Source of the DNA: an uncultured Lachnospiraceae bacterium
GTDB taxonomy: Bacteria > Bacillota > Clostridia > Lachnospirales > Lachnospiraceae
Assembly: GCA_944376425.1 (NCBI GenBank)
Contig: CALWCS010000069.1
Location: forward strand, 1 to 53,905
Reading direction: 5' to 3'
Length of the DNA stretch: 53,905 nucleotides
Shown: positions 17,428 to 25,814 of the stretch, piece after piece
Layout: every line of letters starts with the position of its first letter
Numbering within the stretch: the first letter of the stretch is position 1
Position numbers and translations under genes: made by a program
Notes under the pieces: generated by a model
Databases searched by the model: none
Told to the model about the DNA's origin: nothing
What the model saw: the letters and a program-made list of their open reading frames with translations, nothing else

Positions 17428-17587
17428 AGTTTGACACATCCTTTCTTTCAGGCTGCCCTTATCATATCATAAAATAAAAATGTTTGGTACATTTTTTCTG
17501 TTGAGAAATCTTATCATAGGAGATAAAAAGACAACTTGGTAACACGTATGCCTGAAAGAAAGTTCCTTAAAAAGGATAAAAATGAGG

Positions 17588-19048
17588 TTATCTATGCGAA
17601 GATACGAGACGGGAAGAAGCGTCGGTATATTCGCCTGATATCTGAGAATCAGAACAATTTTCAAAGTGCGTATCAACTGACTTTGACTTTCTGGAATTTA
17701 ACTTTTCGGCAGTTGGTGCCCAGTTGCGCGCATAGGAGACACACTTGCTGCATAAATGTTCTGCACTCTCAGGACTTTCCAGATCCGTGCTTTTTGCTTT
17801 GGTATCATGCACTATTTTTACAAGACATTCCGGATTTTCCAGCATTGCGCAAGGACGCAGATGATTTTCATTAAACGGCTGAGCCTTTTGATATTCCAGG
17901 AAAAGCGGTTGGCTTAAACATTCCAGAAGTGTCATATCGTGAATATTGGCATTGGAATAGTGGATAAAAACGCAAGGTTCTACATCGCCGTTGGGATTAA
18001 TATGACAGTAGAATCTGCCGCCGGCAATACATCCTCCTACAAACTCGCCATCATTTTGAAAATCAAAGGCAACGATTGGTTTTCCGGCATCAACAGATCT
18101 GATTTCACGAACCCGATGATACATATATTCTCTTTGTTCAGGAGTTAAAAGTAAATCAGCTGAGGCACTATTTCCAACCGGCATATAATGGAAATACCAG
18201 GTATACCGTACGCCTTTTTCAATCAAAAAATCAAGGAACTCATCGCTGGTAACAGCCTGATAATTCAAAGAAGTATAGCAGATTGAAGTTCCAAAGACAA
18301 GTCCATGTTTTTTCAACAGATCCATAGCTTCCATAGCTTTGTGAAAGCATCCCTGACCGCGGCGCGCATCATTTTGCTCTTCAAAACCTTCTACACTGAC
18401 TGCAAGAGAAATGTTTCCAAGACGCTGCATCTCCTGACAGAATTTTTCATCGACTAAAGTACCGTTTGTAAAAGCGTAAAAGAAACTTTTTTTATGTTTT
18501 TCAGCAAGTTTAATGATATCTTTTTTTCTCATCAAAGGTTCTCCGCCAGTCATCATATAAAAATAAATACCAAGTTTTTCACCTTGTGAGACAATACTGT
18601 CTAAATCTTCATAAGACATACTGACTTTATGACCATATTCTGCGGACCAGCATCCGGTACAGTGCTGATTACATGCAGAAGTAGGGTCCATAAGAATGAT
18701 CCAGGGAATCCGGAAACCATGTTTTTTTTCAAATTCTGAGGTTTTAGAAAAGCCATAAAAACCTGCCTGATATCCGGCATTAAGGACATGCATTTTTACA
18801 ACATGCGGATCAGCTTCGTCTAATAATTTGTTTGTAAATTTCATCCATTTGGAATCTGGATCTTGGATCAGCTTTCTGGCATTGTCAAAGACTGCCGTTC
18901 CGAATTCATCTTCCATTAGCTTTTGGGCAATATCTACAAGTCTTAAAAGTCCATTCTGACGATCCTTATTAACATAAGACAAAACGATATCAATTGTTTT
19001 TGAGACAAGAGCGCGTGTTGTATGATCTTTAAAATCCTGAAATGACAT
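17588..19048 (-). CDS. Radical SAM protein with SPASM-like C-terminus
   Basis: 486 residues. A helical N-terminal domain of about 110 residues precedes the radical SAM motif C126-x3-C130-x2-C133 (SACNQHCTGCW) and a GGEP motif (MMTGGEPLM). Three further cysteine groups (GGCIAGGRFYC, EPCVFIHYS, LCSKC) suggest auxiliary iron-sulfur clusters. The ribosome binding site GGAGG is eight bases before ATG 19048. The last 35 residues after WAPTAEKL are polar and look disordered. The protein is of the stand-alone type common in Clostridia and has no precursor peptide beside it, so the substrate is unknown. It is transcribed toward, and perhaps with, the TetR gene. Confidence 0.88.
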   Translation of the reverse strand: MSFQDFKDHTTRALVSKTIDIVLSYVNKDRQNGLLRLVDIAQKLMEDEFGTAVFDNARKLIQDPDSKWMKFTNKLLDEADPHVVKMHVLNAGYQAGFYGFSKTSEFEKKHGFRIPWIILMDPTSACNQHCTGCWSAEYGHKVSMSYEDLDSIVSQGEKLGIYFYMMTGGEPLMRKKDIIKLAEKHKKSFFYAFTNGTLVDEKFCQEMQRLGNISLAVSVEGFEEQNDARRGQGCFHKAMEAMDLLKKHGLVFGTSICYTSLNYQAVTSDEFLDFLIEKGVRYTWYFHYMPVGNSASADLLLTPEQREYMYHRVREIRSVDAGKPIVAFDFQNDGEFVGGCIAGGRFYCHINPNGDVEPCVFIHYSNANIHDMTLLECLSQPLFLEYQKAQPFNENHLRPCAMLENPECLVKIVHDTKAKSTDLESPESAEHLCSKCVSYARNWAPTAEKLNSRKSKSVDTHFENCSDSQISGEYTDASSRLVSSHR

Positions 19049-19255
19049 AGATAAACCTCCATTCTAAATGTATGACTAGATAACTAGAGTGTAACCCCAT
19101 AAAAATTTTTTGAAAATAGTCAAAAGAAGACAAAATGTCTATTTTTTAGACAAAATACGACAATATGACTATTCCGTTTCTTTTATTTGTCGATATAGTA
19201 AAAGTACAAAGAAAAGAACGGATATTTTTATTCAAAAATGAAAGGGGAAGGAAAA

Positions 19256-19828
19256 ATGAATTCAGAATCATCGATAAAAAAAATAAGAGCTGCCAAAACA
19301 GGTTATATCGTCATTGCTCTGATGCTGACTGTAGCAGGAGCTATCATGCTGAATCCTCATGCAGCATGGTCATTGCCATTTTGTCATGTAATAGGAACTG
19401 TGTTTGTGATCTTTGGAATTATAAAAATCATCGGATATCTTTCGAAAGATCTTTATCGCTTGGCTTTTCAGTATGATCTTGCCTTTGGAATCTGGTTGAT
19501 GATTCTTGGGATAATAACTTATTTCCAGACAGCAAAGAGTATGCCTTTACTCGGAATTTTAGTAGGAATGATCATACTGGCAGACGGACTTTTTAGGATT
19601 CAGCTGGCGATAGATGCAAGAAGATTTGGAATTACAAAATGGTGGCTGATTTTGATGATAGCAATGATTGCAGGAATTTTAGGCGTGATTTTAATGATTC
19701 GCCCAGTTACTAATACGGAGATCAGCAGGGTGTTTGGCGGAGCAGCACTGATGGCAGAAGGAATATTAACGCTGTGTGTTGCATTGTGTACGGTTAAGGT
19801 CACAGAAGTAAGAAAAACAGACGACTAA
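19256..19828 (+). CDS. HdeD/DUF308-family membrane protein
   Basis: 190 residues from ATG 19256 (AAGGGGAAGGAAAA upstream); a longer start at 19238 is weaker. Six hydrophobic helices in three hairpins follow the DUF308 repeat pattern, for example IVIALMLTVAGAIML and LLGILVGMIILADGLFRIQLA. HdeD-like proteins are small integral membrane proteins linked to acid stress in enterobacteria; no enzymatic function is known. It is divergent from the radical SAM gene, and the 200-base region between them is very AT-rich with repeated GACAAAAT words. Confidence 0.8.
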   Translation: MNSESSIKKIRAAKTGYIVIALMLTVAGAIMLNPHAAWSLPFCHVIGTVFVIFGIIKIIGYLSKDLYRLAFQYDLAFGIWLMILGIITYFQTAKSMPLLGILVGMIILADGLFRIQLAIDARRFGITKWWLILMIAMIAGILGVILMIRPVTNTEISRVFGGAALMAEGILTLCVALCTVKVTEVRKTDD

Positions 19829-19986
19829 AAAAAGGAAAGCAGGAAACCTCAAGGTAAGTAGGAAACGAAAAAGTGAGTACTTGAAAAACATCAGGCTTTT
19901 GATAGAATAGAAATAATCCGACAATGACGAAATTCCCCAAATCACAGGAATGATGCAAAATATTTTAAGAAAGTGAGGAATTGCCA

Positions 19987-20610
19987 ATGAGCAAAGTATT
20001 ACTGATTAATGGAAGTCCGAATGAAAAAGGATGTACCTATACAGCACTTTCAGAAGTGGCGGCAACGCTTCAGAAACATCATATTGAGACGCAGATACGG
20101 TATCTGGGAAAGAAACCGGTAGCAGGATGCATTGCATGTGGAAAGTGCGCTCAGACAGGAAGATGTATTTTTGATGATCAGGTCAATGAAATTCTTCAAG
20201 AGTTAGACAGCATTAATGCGCTGGTAATTGGCTCGCCGGTGTACTACGCTGGTCCTACTGGTCAAGTCTGTTCTTTTTTGGACCGTCTGTTTTACAGCAG
20301 CGGAGGAAGAATGGCAGGAAAACTGGGAGCAGCGGTGGTATCGTGCCGGAGAGGAGGGGCAAGTGCGGCATTTGATCGGTTAAATAAATATTTTACAATC
20401 AGCAATATGAATGTAGTCGGTTCACAATACTGGAATCAAGTGCATGGATTTACTCCGGATGATGTGAGAAAGGATGAAGAAGGTCTCCAGACGATGAGAA
20501 CCCTCGCAGAAAATATGGCATGGCTGATAAAAAATATAGAAACGGGAAAAGAACATGGAGTTTTGAAACCACAGTATGAAAAGAGGATTTCGACTCATTT
20601 TATCCGGTAA
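19987..20610 (+). CDS. Iron-sulfur flavoprotein / NADPH-dependent FMN reductase-like
   Basis: 207 residues from ATG 19987, with GTGAGG eight bases upstream. The N-terminal LLINGSPNEKGCTYTAL is the phosphate-binding loop of the flavodoxin-like FMN reductase family. The cysteine group C-x2-C-x2-C-x4-C (CIACGKCAQTGRC) matches iron-sulfur flavoproteins of anaerobes, which carry a [4Fe-4S] cluster next to FMN. GSPVYYAGPTGQV is the second FMN-binding segment. It likely moves electrons to small acceptors, including oxygen or peroxide. It is a single-gene transcript ending in a strong terminator. Confidence 0.88.
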   Translation: MSKVLLINGSPNEKGCTYTALSEVAATLQKHHIETQIRYLGKKPVAGCIACGKCAQTGRCIFDDQVNEILQELDSINALVIGSPVYYAGPTGQVCSFLDRLFYSSGGRMAGKLGAAVVSCRRGGASAAFDRLNKYFTISNMNVVGSQYWNQVHGFTPDDVRKDEEGLQTMRTLAENMAWLIKNIETGKEHGVLKPQYEKRISTHFIR

Positions 20611-20629
20611 ATATGCCTTATTTGAAGAA

Positions 20630-20678
20630 GATGGTATATAGCCGTCAAAGATCGACGGTTTTATACTATCTTTTTTTA
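20630..20678 (+). terminator. Terminator of the flavoprotein gene
   Basis: A 17-base stem with minor mismatch (20630-20646 with about 20654-20670) around an AAAGATC loop is followed by seven T residues. Confidence 0.85.
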
Positions 20679-20757
20679 TTTGAAAAATTTTATTTATAAA
20701 AATTTTTTATTCTATAGAAGACAGCAACACATGAGTATAAAATAAAAAAGAAGCTTC

Positions 20758-20785
20758 TTGACTTTAAACAGGAGAAAGATATACT
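20758..20785 (+). promoter_or_regulatory. Promoter of the thiamine-salvage operon
   Basis: TTGACT (20758-20763) and TATACT (20780-20785) are separated by 16 bases, about 80 bases before the first HAD gene. No TPP riboswitch (THI element) words are visible between this promoter and the start codon, so the operon seems not to be controlled by that RNA. Confidence 0.5.
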
Positions 20786-20868
20786 ATTTTTTAGATTATA
20801 TATTTTAGTATCTTCCAACCGGATAAAATGAAAGAAAAAATATTGATTGATACAGAAAGGGAAACAGG

Positions 20869-21576
20869 ATGTTAAAAGCAGTATTTTTAGATTATACGGG
20901 GACTATTATAAAAGAAGGAGGACCCGATATGGAGAAACTGGCGATGCGGTGCTATAAAAACAGCAAGATAGAAAGCCCGAGGAAGATGATCGCCTACTGG
21001 TGGGAACTTTTAAAAAAATATGAAACAGAAAGTTACGGGGAACATTATAAAACAGAGGATGAGATTGTAGATCAGATTCTGGAGACGTGCAGGGAGAAAA
21101 TTCATTTACAGGACAATTTAGAAGAACTTCATAGACTCTGTCAGAGATTTTGGGTACATGCGCCGGCTTTTGAAGATGTACAAGAATTTTTTGCAAAATG
21201 TCCGCTGCCAATTTACGTGATCAGTAATAACGGAATTGCTTATGTAGAAGAAGGAATGAAAGAAAAAGGATTAAAGCCTGCCGGAATTATCTGCGGAGAT
21301 ATGGTAAGAGCATATAAACCTCACAGAGAATTGTTTGAAAAAGGATTGGAAATCTGCAAATGCTCTCCAAAAGAAGTAGTCCATATCGGAGATTCGAAAA
21401 CATCGGACGTAGAGGGGGCACGCAGCGCAGGAATTGTTCCGATTTGGCTGGACAGAAATGATAGACAGAATGTGGAAGAAGACGATATCATAACGGTGCA
21501 TTCTCTACAGGAGGCACTAGAGATTCTGAAAAGAATGATGTTACAGGAAGGCACGATTACTGATAAAGGAATATGA
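20869..21576 (+). CDS. HAD-superfamily hydrolase
   Basis: 235 residues. HAD motif I is modified at the second Asp position (FLDYTGT: D-Y-T-G-T); motif II is VISNN, motif III the Lys in VRAYKPHRELF, and motif IV HIGDSKTSDVEGA. The cap is helical, inserted after motif I. Such proteins dephosphorylate small phosphorylated metabolites. It lies first in an operon containing ThiM and ThiE, so a phosphatase for a thiamine intermediate is conceivable. Another HAD gene follows ThiE, so the roles may be split. Confidence 0.88.
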   Translation: MLKAVFLDYTGTIIKEGGPDMEKLAMRCYKNSKIESPRKMIAYWWELLKKYETESYGEHYKTEDEIVDQILETCREKIHLQDNLEELHRLCQRFWVHAPAFEDVQEFFAKCPLPIYVISNNGIAYVEEGMKEKGLKPAGIICGDMVRAYKPHRELFEKGLEICKCSPKEVVHIGDSKTSDVEGARSAGIVPIWLDRNDRQNVEEDDIITVHSLQEALEILKRMMLQEGTITDKGI

Positions 21577-21621
21577 TATCAGACATCTAAAAAATCAGGA
21601 ATGGAGGAAGTAAGTGAAAAT

Positions 21622-23499
21622 ATGGCGATTGTAAAAGATGCAGCTACAATAGAATTGATTTGGAATCTGATCAGAGGAAAAACAGACGGAATCAGCAAAG
21701 TAACCTTTTTTCCGCAAAAGCCTGATTTTCCGGAAGCTTCCCCCTATCCGCAGCCGCTTGAACGTGCGACTGCGGAGTCCCAGGGAATAGAATCTTCCAG
21801 AATCAGAGAAATGTTTGAGGCATTGGAAAAGGAGAAGACACTTCATCTTCATGGCATCATGATTTTAAAAAATGGAAAAGTAATAGGAGAGACCAGTTTT
21901 TATCCATATCGCAAGGAACTGTGGCATGCAGTGTACTCTATGGGAAAAAGTGTAGTATCAATGGCTGTTGGATTTTTAATTCAGGAAGGAAAGCTTTCTT
22001 TAGATACAAAAATTGTGGATATATTAAAGAGAGAGGTCAACTTGATTGCACTTCTGAAGAGAAAAAATCTGACAGTAGAGCATTTGCTGACAATGACAAG
22101 CGGAGTTTCTTTTAATGAAACGGGAGCAGTTTCAGGAGATGACTGGGTAAAAAGTTTCCTGGAATCTTCTACTCACCATGAACCAGGGGAAGTATTTGAA
22201 TATAACAGCATGAATACGTACATTCTCTCAGCAGTAGTCACAGAAGTGACAAAAGAGAAACTGACAGATTATTTAAGACCGAGACTGTTTGAACCTTTAG
22301 GGATTGAAAAATTTTTCTGGGAGAGCTGTCCAAAAGGCATTACAAAAGGCGGATGGGGATTGTTCCTATGTCTGGAGGATATGGCAAAGTTAGGTCAGCT
22401 CTATCTTCAGAAAGGAGAATGGAATGACAGACAAATCCTGCCCGCAGAGTGGATTGAACAGTCTGTCACAAAGAAGGTAACTCCTGCTGAAGAAACTGGA
22501 TTTTTAGGATATGGATATCAGATCTGGATGGGGAAAAGAGAAGGAAGCTTTGCCTTTAATGGGATGATGGGACAAAATGTATTTGTCTATCCCGATATAC
22601 AGATGGTTGTCGTGACAACAGCAGGAAATGAAGAATTTTTTACAAGCAATGCGATGCAGGATATTCTGGAACGTTATCTGCCAAAACAAGAGGAAATGGA
22701 TGAGAGACTGGAAGAAAATAAAAAAGAACAGCAAAAATTGAGAGAAACACAGTGGAGACTTTCTCATCCGAAGAAAATTCAGAAAATGATCCGCAAAGGG
22801 GGATGGCACAGAAAAAAAGAAACAGATGATTCATGGAAAAAGAAGGCAAAAAAACTGGACGGAAAGAGATATGAAATGTCAGCTGTCTATATCGGACTGT
22901 TTCCGCTGATGGGACAGGTTTTTCATAATAATTATACGGATGGAATCAGAGAAATTGGATTTAATATGGAAGAAGACAGATTTTTTATGACGGTCGTGGA
23001 AGGAGAAGAAGAGAAAAGACTGGAATTAGGGATGGAAGAGGCAAAAGAGAGGAATCTGGAACTGCACGGGGAAATCTATCGTGTTGCAGTAGAGGGTAAA
23101 TTTTGCACGGACGAAGATGGAAGACAAGTTCTTAAAATTGTTATTTCGTATCTGGAAGATGCGATGAAGCGGATCTTGAAAATTTTTTTTATGGAACATA
23201 AAATAGAATTGTGTGCAACAGAAGTTCCGGGAAAAGGGATTATACTCAATGGAATTTCTTCGATAACAGGCGGATGGATGGAACATCCGATTTTGAAAAA
23301 AATACGGGAACAAGGCAATGTAGATATAGTACGTCTTTTGATGGAAAGTGCAATTGAGCCGAAGGTAGAAGGAAGAGAGAAAAAAGAAGAGGAAGCACAG
23401 AAAAATCCAGCAGAAGAATTCCATTCACTTCCTGAAAAAGACACCGATGAAAAGAAGAAACAGAAGCAAGAAGAGAGTAAAAAAGAAGAACAGGAATAG
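21622..23499 (+). CDS. Serine hydrolase of the class C beta-lactamase family, with long charged C-terminus
   Basis: About 625 residues. The beta-lactamase-like domain spans about 45-370, with the SxxK nucleophile motif in YSMGKSVVSM, the Tyr-x-Asn motif in FEYNSMNTY, and typical HLLTMTSGV. No signal peptide precedes it, so it probably acts in the cytoplasm on a peptide or ester. After residue 370 comes a Lys/Glu-rich coiled segment, a beta-rich domain (about 415-570), and a very charged tail ending EESKKEEQE. The ATG at 22 bases into the longest frame has GGAGGA upstream (13-base gap); the ATG at 21601 lacks a site. It is embedded between a HAD gene and thiM, an odd neighbour for thiamine genes. 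Confidence 0.85.
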   Translation: MAIVKDAATIELIWNLIRGKTDGISKVTFFPQKPDFPEASPYPQPLERATAESQGIESSRIREMFEALEKEKTLHLHGIMILKNGKVIGETSFYPYRKELWHAVYSMGKSVVSMAVGFLIQEGKLSLDTKIVDILKREVNLIALLKRKNLTVEHLLTMTSGVSFNETGAVSGDDWVKSFLESSTHHEPGEVFEYNSMNTYILSAVVTEVTKEKLTDYLRPRLFEPLGIEKFFWESCPKGITKGGWGLFLCLEDMAKLGQLYLQKGEWNDRQILPAEWIEQSVTKKVTPAEETGFLGYGYQIWMGKREGSFAFNGMMGQNVFVYPDIQMVVVTTAGNEEFFTSNAMQDILERYLPKQEEMDERLEENKKEQQKLRETQWRLSHPKKIQKMIRKGGWHRKKETDDSWKKKAKKLDGKRYEMSAVYIGLFPLMGQVFHNNYTDGIREIGFNMEEDRFFMTVVEGEEEKRLELGMEEAKERNLELHGEIYRVAVEGKFCTDEDGRQVLKIVISYLEDAMKRILKIFFMEHKIELCATEVPGKGIILNGISSITGGWMEHPILKKIREQGNVDIVRLLMESAIEPKVEGREKKEEEAQKNPAEEFHSLPEKDTDEKKKQKQEESKKEEQE

Positions 23500-23512
23500 G
23501 GGAGAATCAGAT

Positions 23513-24334
23513 ATGTTAGGAAATTGTATCGAAGAAGTAAGAAAGAAAATGCCGCTTGTCCATAATATTACAAATTATGTGACGGTAAACGATGTAGCAA
23601 ATATACTGCTTGCCTGTGGCGGAAGCCCTATTATGTCGGACGAACCGGAGGATGTAGAAGACATCACTTCAATCTGCGGGGGATTAAACATCAATATCGG
23701 AACATTGAATCAAAGGTCTGTCACGGCAATGAAGATTGCAGGAAAAAGGGCGGCACAGTTAGGACATGCGATACTTTTAGATCCTGTGGGTGCAGGCGCA
23801 AGCAAAATGCGTACGAATACGGCGATGGAACTGATGAAAGAAATTCCTTTCACTGCAATTCGCGGCAATATTTCAGAAATCAAGACATTGGCACTTGGAG
23901 ACGGGACTACAAAAGGAGTTGACGCTGATATCGCAGATGCCGTGACGCAAGAAAATCTGGACAGTGCGATAACGTTCGTAAAAGAATTTGCGAAGAAAAC
24001 AGGAAGCATTATTGCAGTGACAGGAGCGATTGATTTGATAGGAGATGACAAGATATGCTATGTGATCCGAAATGGACGAAAAGAAATGGGCAGGATTACA
24101 GGCACAGGATGTCAGCTTTCTGGAATGATGACAGCATTTTTGACAGCAAACCGTAAAAATTGTCTGGAGGCGGCGGCAGCGGCAGTCTGTGCCATGGGAC
24201 TGGCCGGAGAAATTGCATGGAATCGAATGCAAGAAGGAGACGGCAACAGCACATACCGAAATAAAATAATTGACGCAATTTATCATATGGATGGAACAAC
24301 ACTGGAGGAGGGTGCGAAATATGAAATGCGGTAA
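23513..24334 (+). CDS. thiM: Hydroxyethylthiazole kinase
   Basis: 273 residues from ATG 23513 (GGGGAG upstream), the usual ThiM length. It phosphorylates 4-methyl-5-(2-hydroxyethyl)thiazole for thiamine salvage. Recognisable family segments are LVHNITNYVTVNDVAN at the N-terminus, PIMSDEPEDV, LDPVGAGAS and RGNISEI in the middle, and the anion-hole/catalytic GTGCQLSGM near residue 200. The next gene, thiE, starts inside its 3' end. Together they convert salvaged thiazole and HMP-pyrophosphate to thiamine phosphate. Confidence 0.96.
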   Translation: MLGNCIEEVRKKMPLVHNITNYVTVNDVANILLACGGSPIMSDEPEDVEDITSICGGLNINIGTLNQRSVTAMKIAGKRAAQLGHAILLDPVGAGASKMRTNTAMELMKEIPFTAIRGNISEIKTLALGDGTTKGVDADIADAVTQENLDSAITFVKEFAKKTGSIIAVTGAIDLIGDDKICYVIRNGRKEMGRITGTGCQLSGMMTAFLTANRKNCLEAAAAAVCAMGLAGEIAWNRMQEGDGNSTYRNKIIDAIYHMDGTTLEEGAKYEMR

Positions 24335-24962
24335 AAAAGATCTTTTGCTCTATGCAGTGACGGACAGAAGCTGGTTAAATGGAGCGACCCTATATGAACA
24401 AGTAGAAAAAGCATTAAAAGGAGGAGCTACTTTTATCCAGCTGCGGGAAAAACAACTAGACGAGGATTCTTTTTTAGAGGAAGCAAAACAAATTCAAAAG
24501 CTGTGTGCGAAGTACCATGTACCGTTTGTGATTAATGATAATGTAGAGATTGCTGCGAAGATCAATGCAGACGGAGTTCATGTAGGTCAAAGTGATAGGA
24601 AAGCACGAGATGTTCGAATGCAGCTGGGAGAAGATAAAATTATCGGAGTTTCGGCTCAGACAGTAGAACAGGCTTTACTGGCAGAAGAACAAGGAGCTGA
24701 TTATCTGGGAGTCGGAGCAGTATTTCCGACCGGATCCAAGAAGGATGCAACAGAAGTCAGCCGCGAAACATTAAAAGAAATTTGCCATGCCGTAAAGATA
24801 CCTGTCATTGCAATCGGAGGTATTAATAAGCACAATGTAATGGAACTGACAGGAAGCGGAATCTGCGGTGTGGCAGTAATCAGTGCTATCTTTGCTCAGC
24901 CTGACATAAAAAAAGCAACAGAGGATTTAAAAGAAAAAACAAAGGTTATGGTGAACCTATGA
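24321..24962 (+). CDS. thiE: Thiamine-phosphate synthase
   Basis: 213 residues from ATG 24321, with GGAGGAGG upstream; the longer frame would extend far into thiM. It joins HMP-pyrophosphate with thiazole phosphate. Landmarks are LYAVTDRSWL at the N-terminus, FIQLREKQLD, VINDNVEIA, ADGVHVGQSD, the phosphate loop GVGAVFPTGSKKDA, and AIGGINKHN. It overlaps thiM by 14 bases and the following HAD gene by four (ATGA). Confidence 0.96.
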   Translation: MKCGKKDLLLYAVTDRSWLNGATLYEQVEKALKGGATFIQLREKQLDEDSFLEEAKQIQKLCAKYHVPFVINDNVEIAAKINADGVHVGQSDRKARDVRMQLGEDKIIGVSAQTVEQALLAEEQGADYLGVGAVFPTGSKKDATEVSRETLKEICHAVKIPVIAIGGINKHNVMELTGSGICGVAVISAIFAQPDIKKATEDLKEKTKVMVNL

Positions 24963-25687
24963 TCAGAGGAGCAATTTTCGATGTGGATGGAACACTGCTC
25001 AATTCTATGATGATCTGGGATAATGCTCCGGAGAGATATTTAAAAAAGAAGGGACTTTGCGCCGAAGAGGGGCTTGCGGATATCTTATTTTCCATGACGA
25101 TGAAAGAGAGTGCAGAATATTTTAAAGAGAAATACAAAATCTCAGAATCGACAGAAACGATCTCTTCTGAAATCAATGAGATTGTAGCCGAGTTTTATAA
25201 AAAGGAAGTACAGCCAAAACCCGGGGTTTTGGATTTTTTAAAAGAATTAAAAGAAAGAAAGATCCCGATGACAGTTGCTACTTCAACAGACCGATGGCTG
25301 ATCGAAATGGCATTTCAAAGACTCGATATGGAAAAGTATTTTGACAAGATTTTTACGTGTACAGAGGTAGGGTTCGGAAAAAGCCAGCCTGACATTTTTT
25401 TCGCCGCGAGTACTTTTATGAATACTATACCGCAGGATACATGGGTTTTTGAAGACGGACTGTATTCGATTCAGACAGCAAACCGGGCAGGTTACCGTAC
25501 AGTTGGAATTTATGATGAATCAAGTCAAAAAGATCAGGAAATGATAAAAAAGACGGCAGAGGAATATTTGACAGATTTTCAGCAAAGAAAACAATTGTGG
25601 AAAAAATTGATCAAAAACGAAGAAAGCAGCATAGATGCGTATCACACGAAAGAAATGGTATCACAGCAGCAGCTGCACATGGTATGA
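24959..25687 (+). CDS. HAD hydrolase (beta-phosphoglucomutase-like) of the thiamine operon
   Basis: 242 residues with complete HAD motifs: motif I FDVDGTLLNS, motif II VATSTDR, motif III Lys in GFGKSQPDIF, and motif IV VFEDGLYSIQTA, with a helical cap after motif I. In several anaerobic Firmicutes a HAD protein encoded next to thiE supplies the phosphatase step for thiamine phosphate or removes a phosphorylated pyrimidine; that specificity here is inference from the four-base overlap with thiE. It is the last gene before a terminator. Confidence 0.9.
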   Translation: MIRGAIFDVDGTLLNSMMIWDNAPERYLKKKGLCAEEGLADILFSMTMKESAEYFKEKYKISESTETISSEINEIVAEFYKKEVQPKPGVLDFLKELKERKIPMTVATSTDRWLIEMAFQRLDMEKYFDKIFTCTEVGFGKSQPDIFFAASTFMNTIPQDTWVFEDGLYSIQTANRAGYRTVGIYDESSQKDQEMIKKTAEEYLTDFQQRKQLWKKLIKNEESSIDAYHTKEMVSQQQLHMV

Positions 25688-25713
25688 GAGTTCCGCTTGC
25701 GGGACTCTTTTTT
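25688..25713 (+). terminator. Terminator of the thiamine operon
   Basis: Stem GAGTTCCG (25688-25695) pairs, with one G-U, to CGGGACTC (25700-25707) and is followed by six T residues, starting at the stop codon of the HAD gene. Confidence 0.75.
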
Positions 25714-25772
25714 GTATCATAAGAAAGACACTGTCACAACAAAGTGTAAAAGTACGCTCTTATGATACAAAA
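25710..25772. repeat. 14-bp inverted repeat between convergent operons
   Basis: TTTTGTATCATAAG (25710-25723) is repeated in perfect inversion at 25759-25772. A smaller nested pair, ACACT with AGTGT, lies between them. The structure sits between the thiamine operon and the convergent AraC gene, so a bidirectional termination role is likely. A decayed mobile-element end is the alternative. Confidence 0.6.
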
Positions 25773-25814
25773 TACTCTGCTGGATGCTTTAGTCTGACTT
25801 AAAATAGAAAAGAA

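Noticed and set aside
17536..17874. Plus-strand open frame of 112 residues
   Set aside because: It lies antisense within the 3' part of the radical SAM gene, has no family resemblance and no ribosome binding site.
19165..19476. Plus-strand open frame of 103 residues before the HdeD-like gene
   Set aside because: It overlaps the HdeD-like frame, which has the better start site and clear membrane helices; the alternative frame has no recognisable domain.
20680..20868. TPP riboswitch ahead of the thiamine operon
   Set aside because: The characteristic CTGAGA and ACCTGAT words are not present; only a sigma-A promoter and AT-rich sequence are seen.
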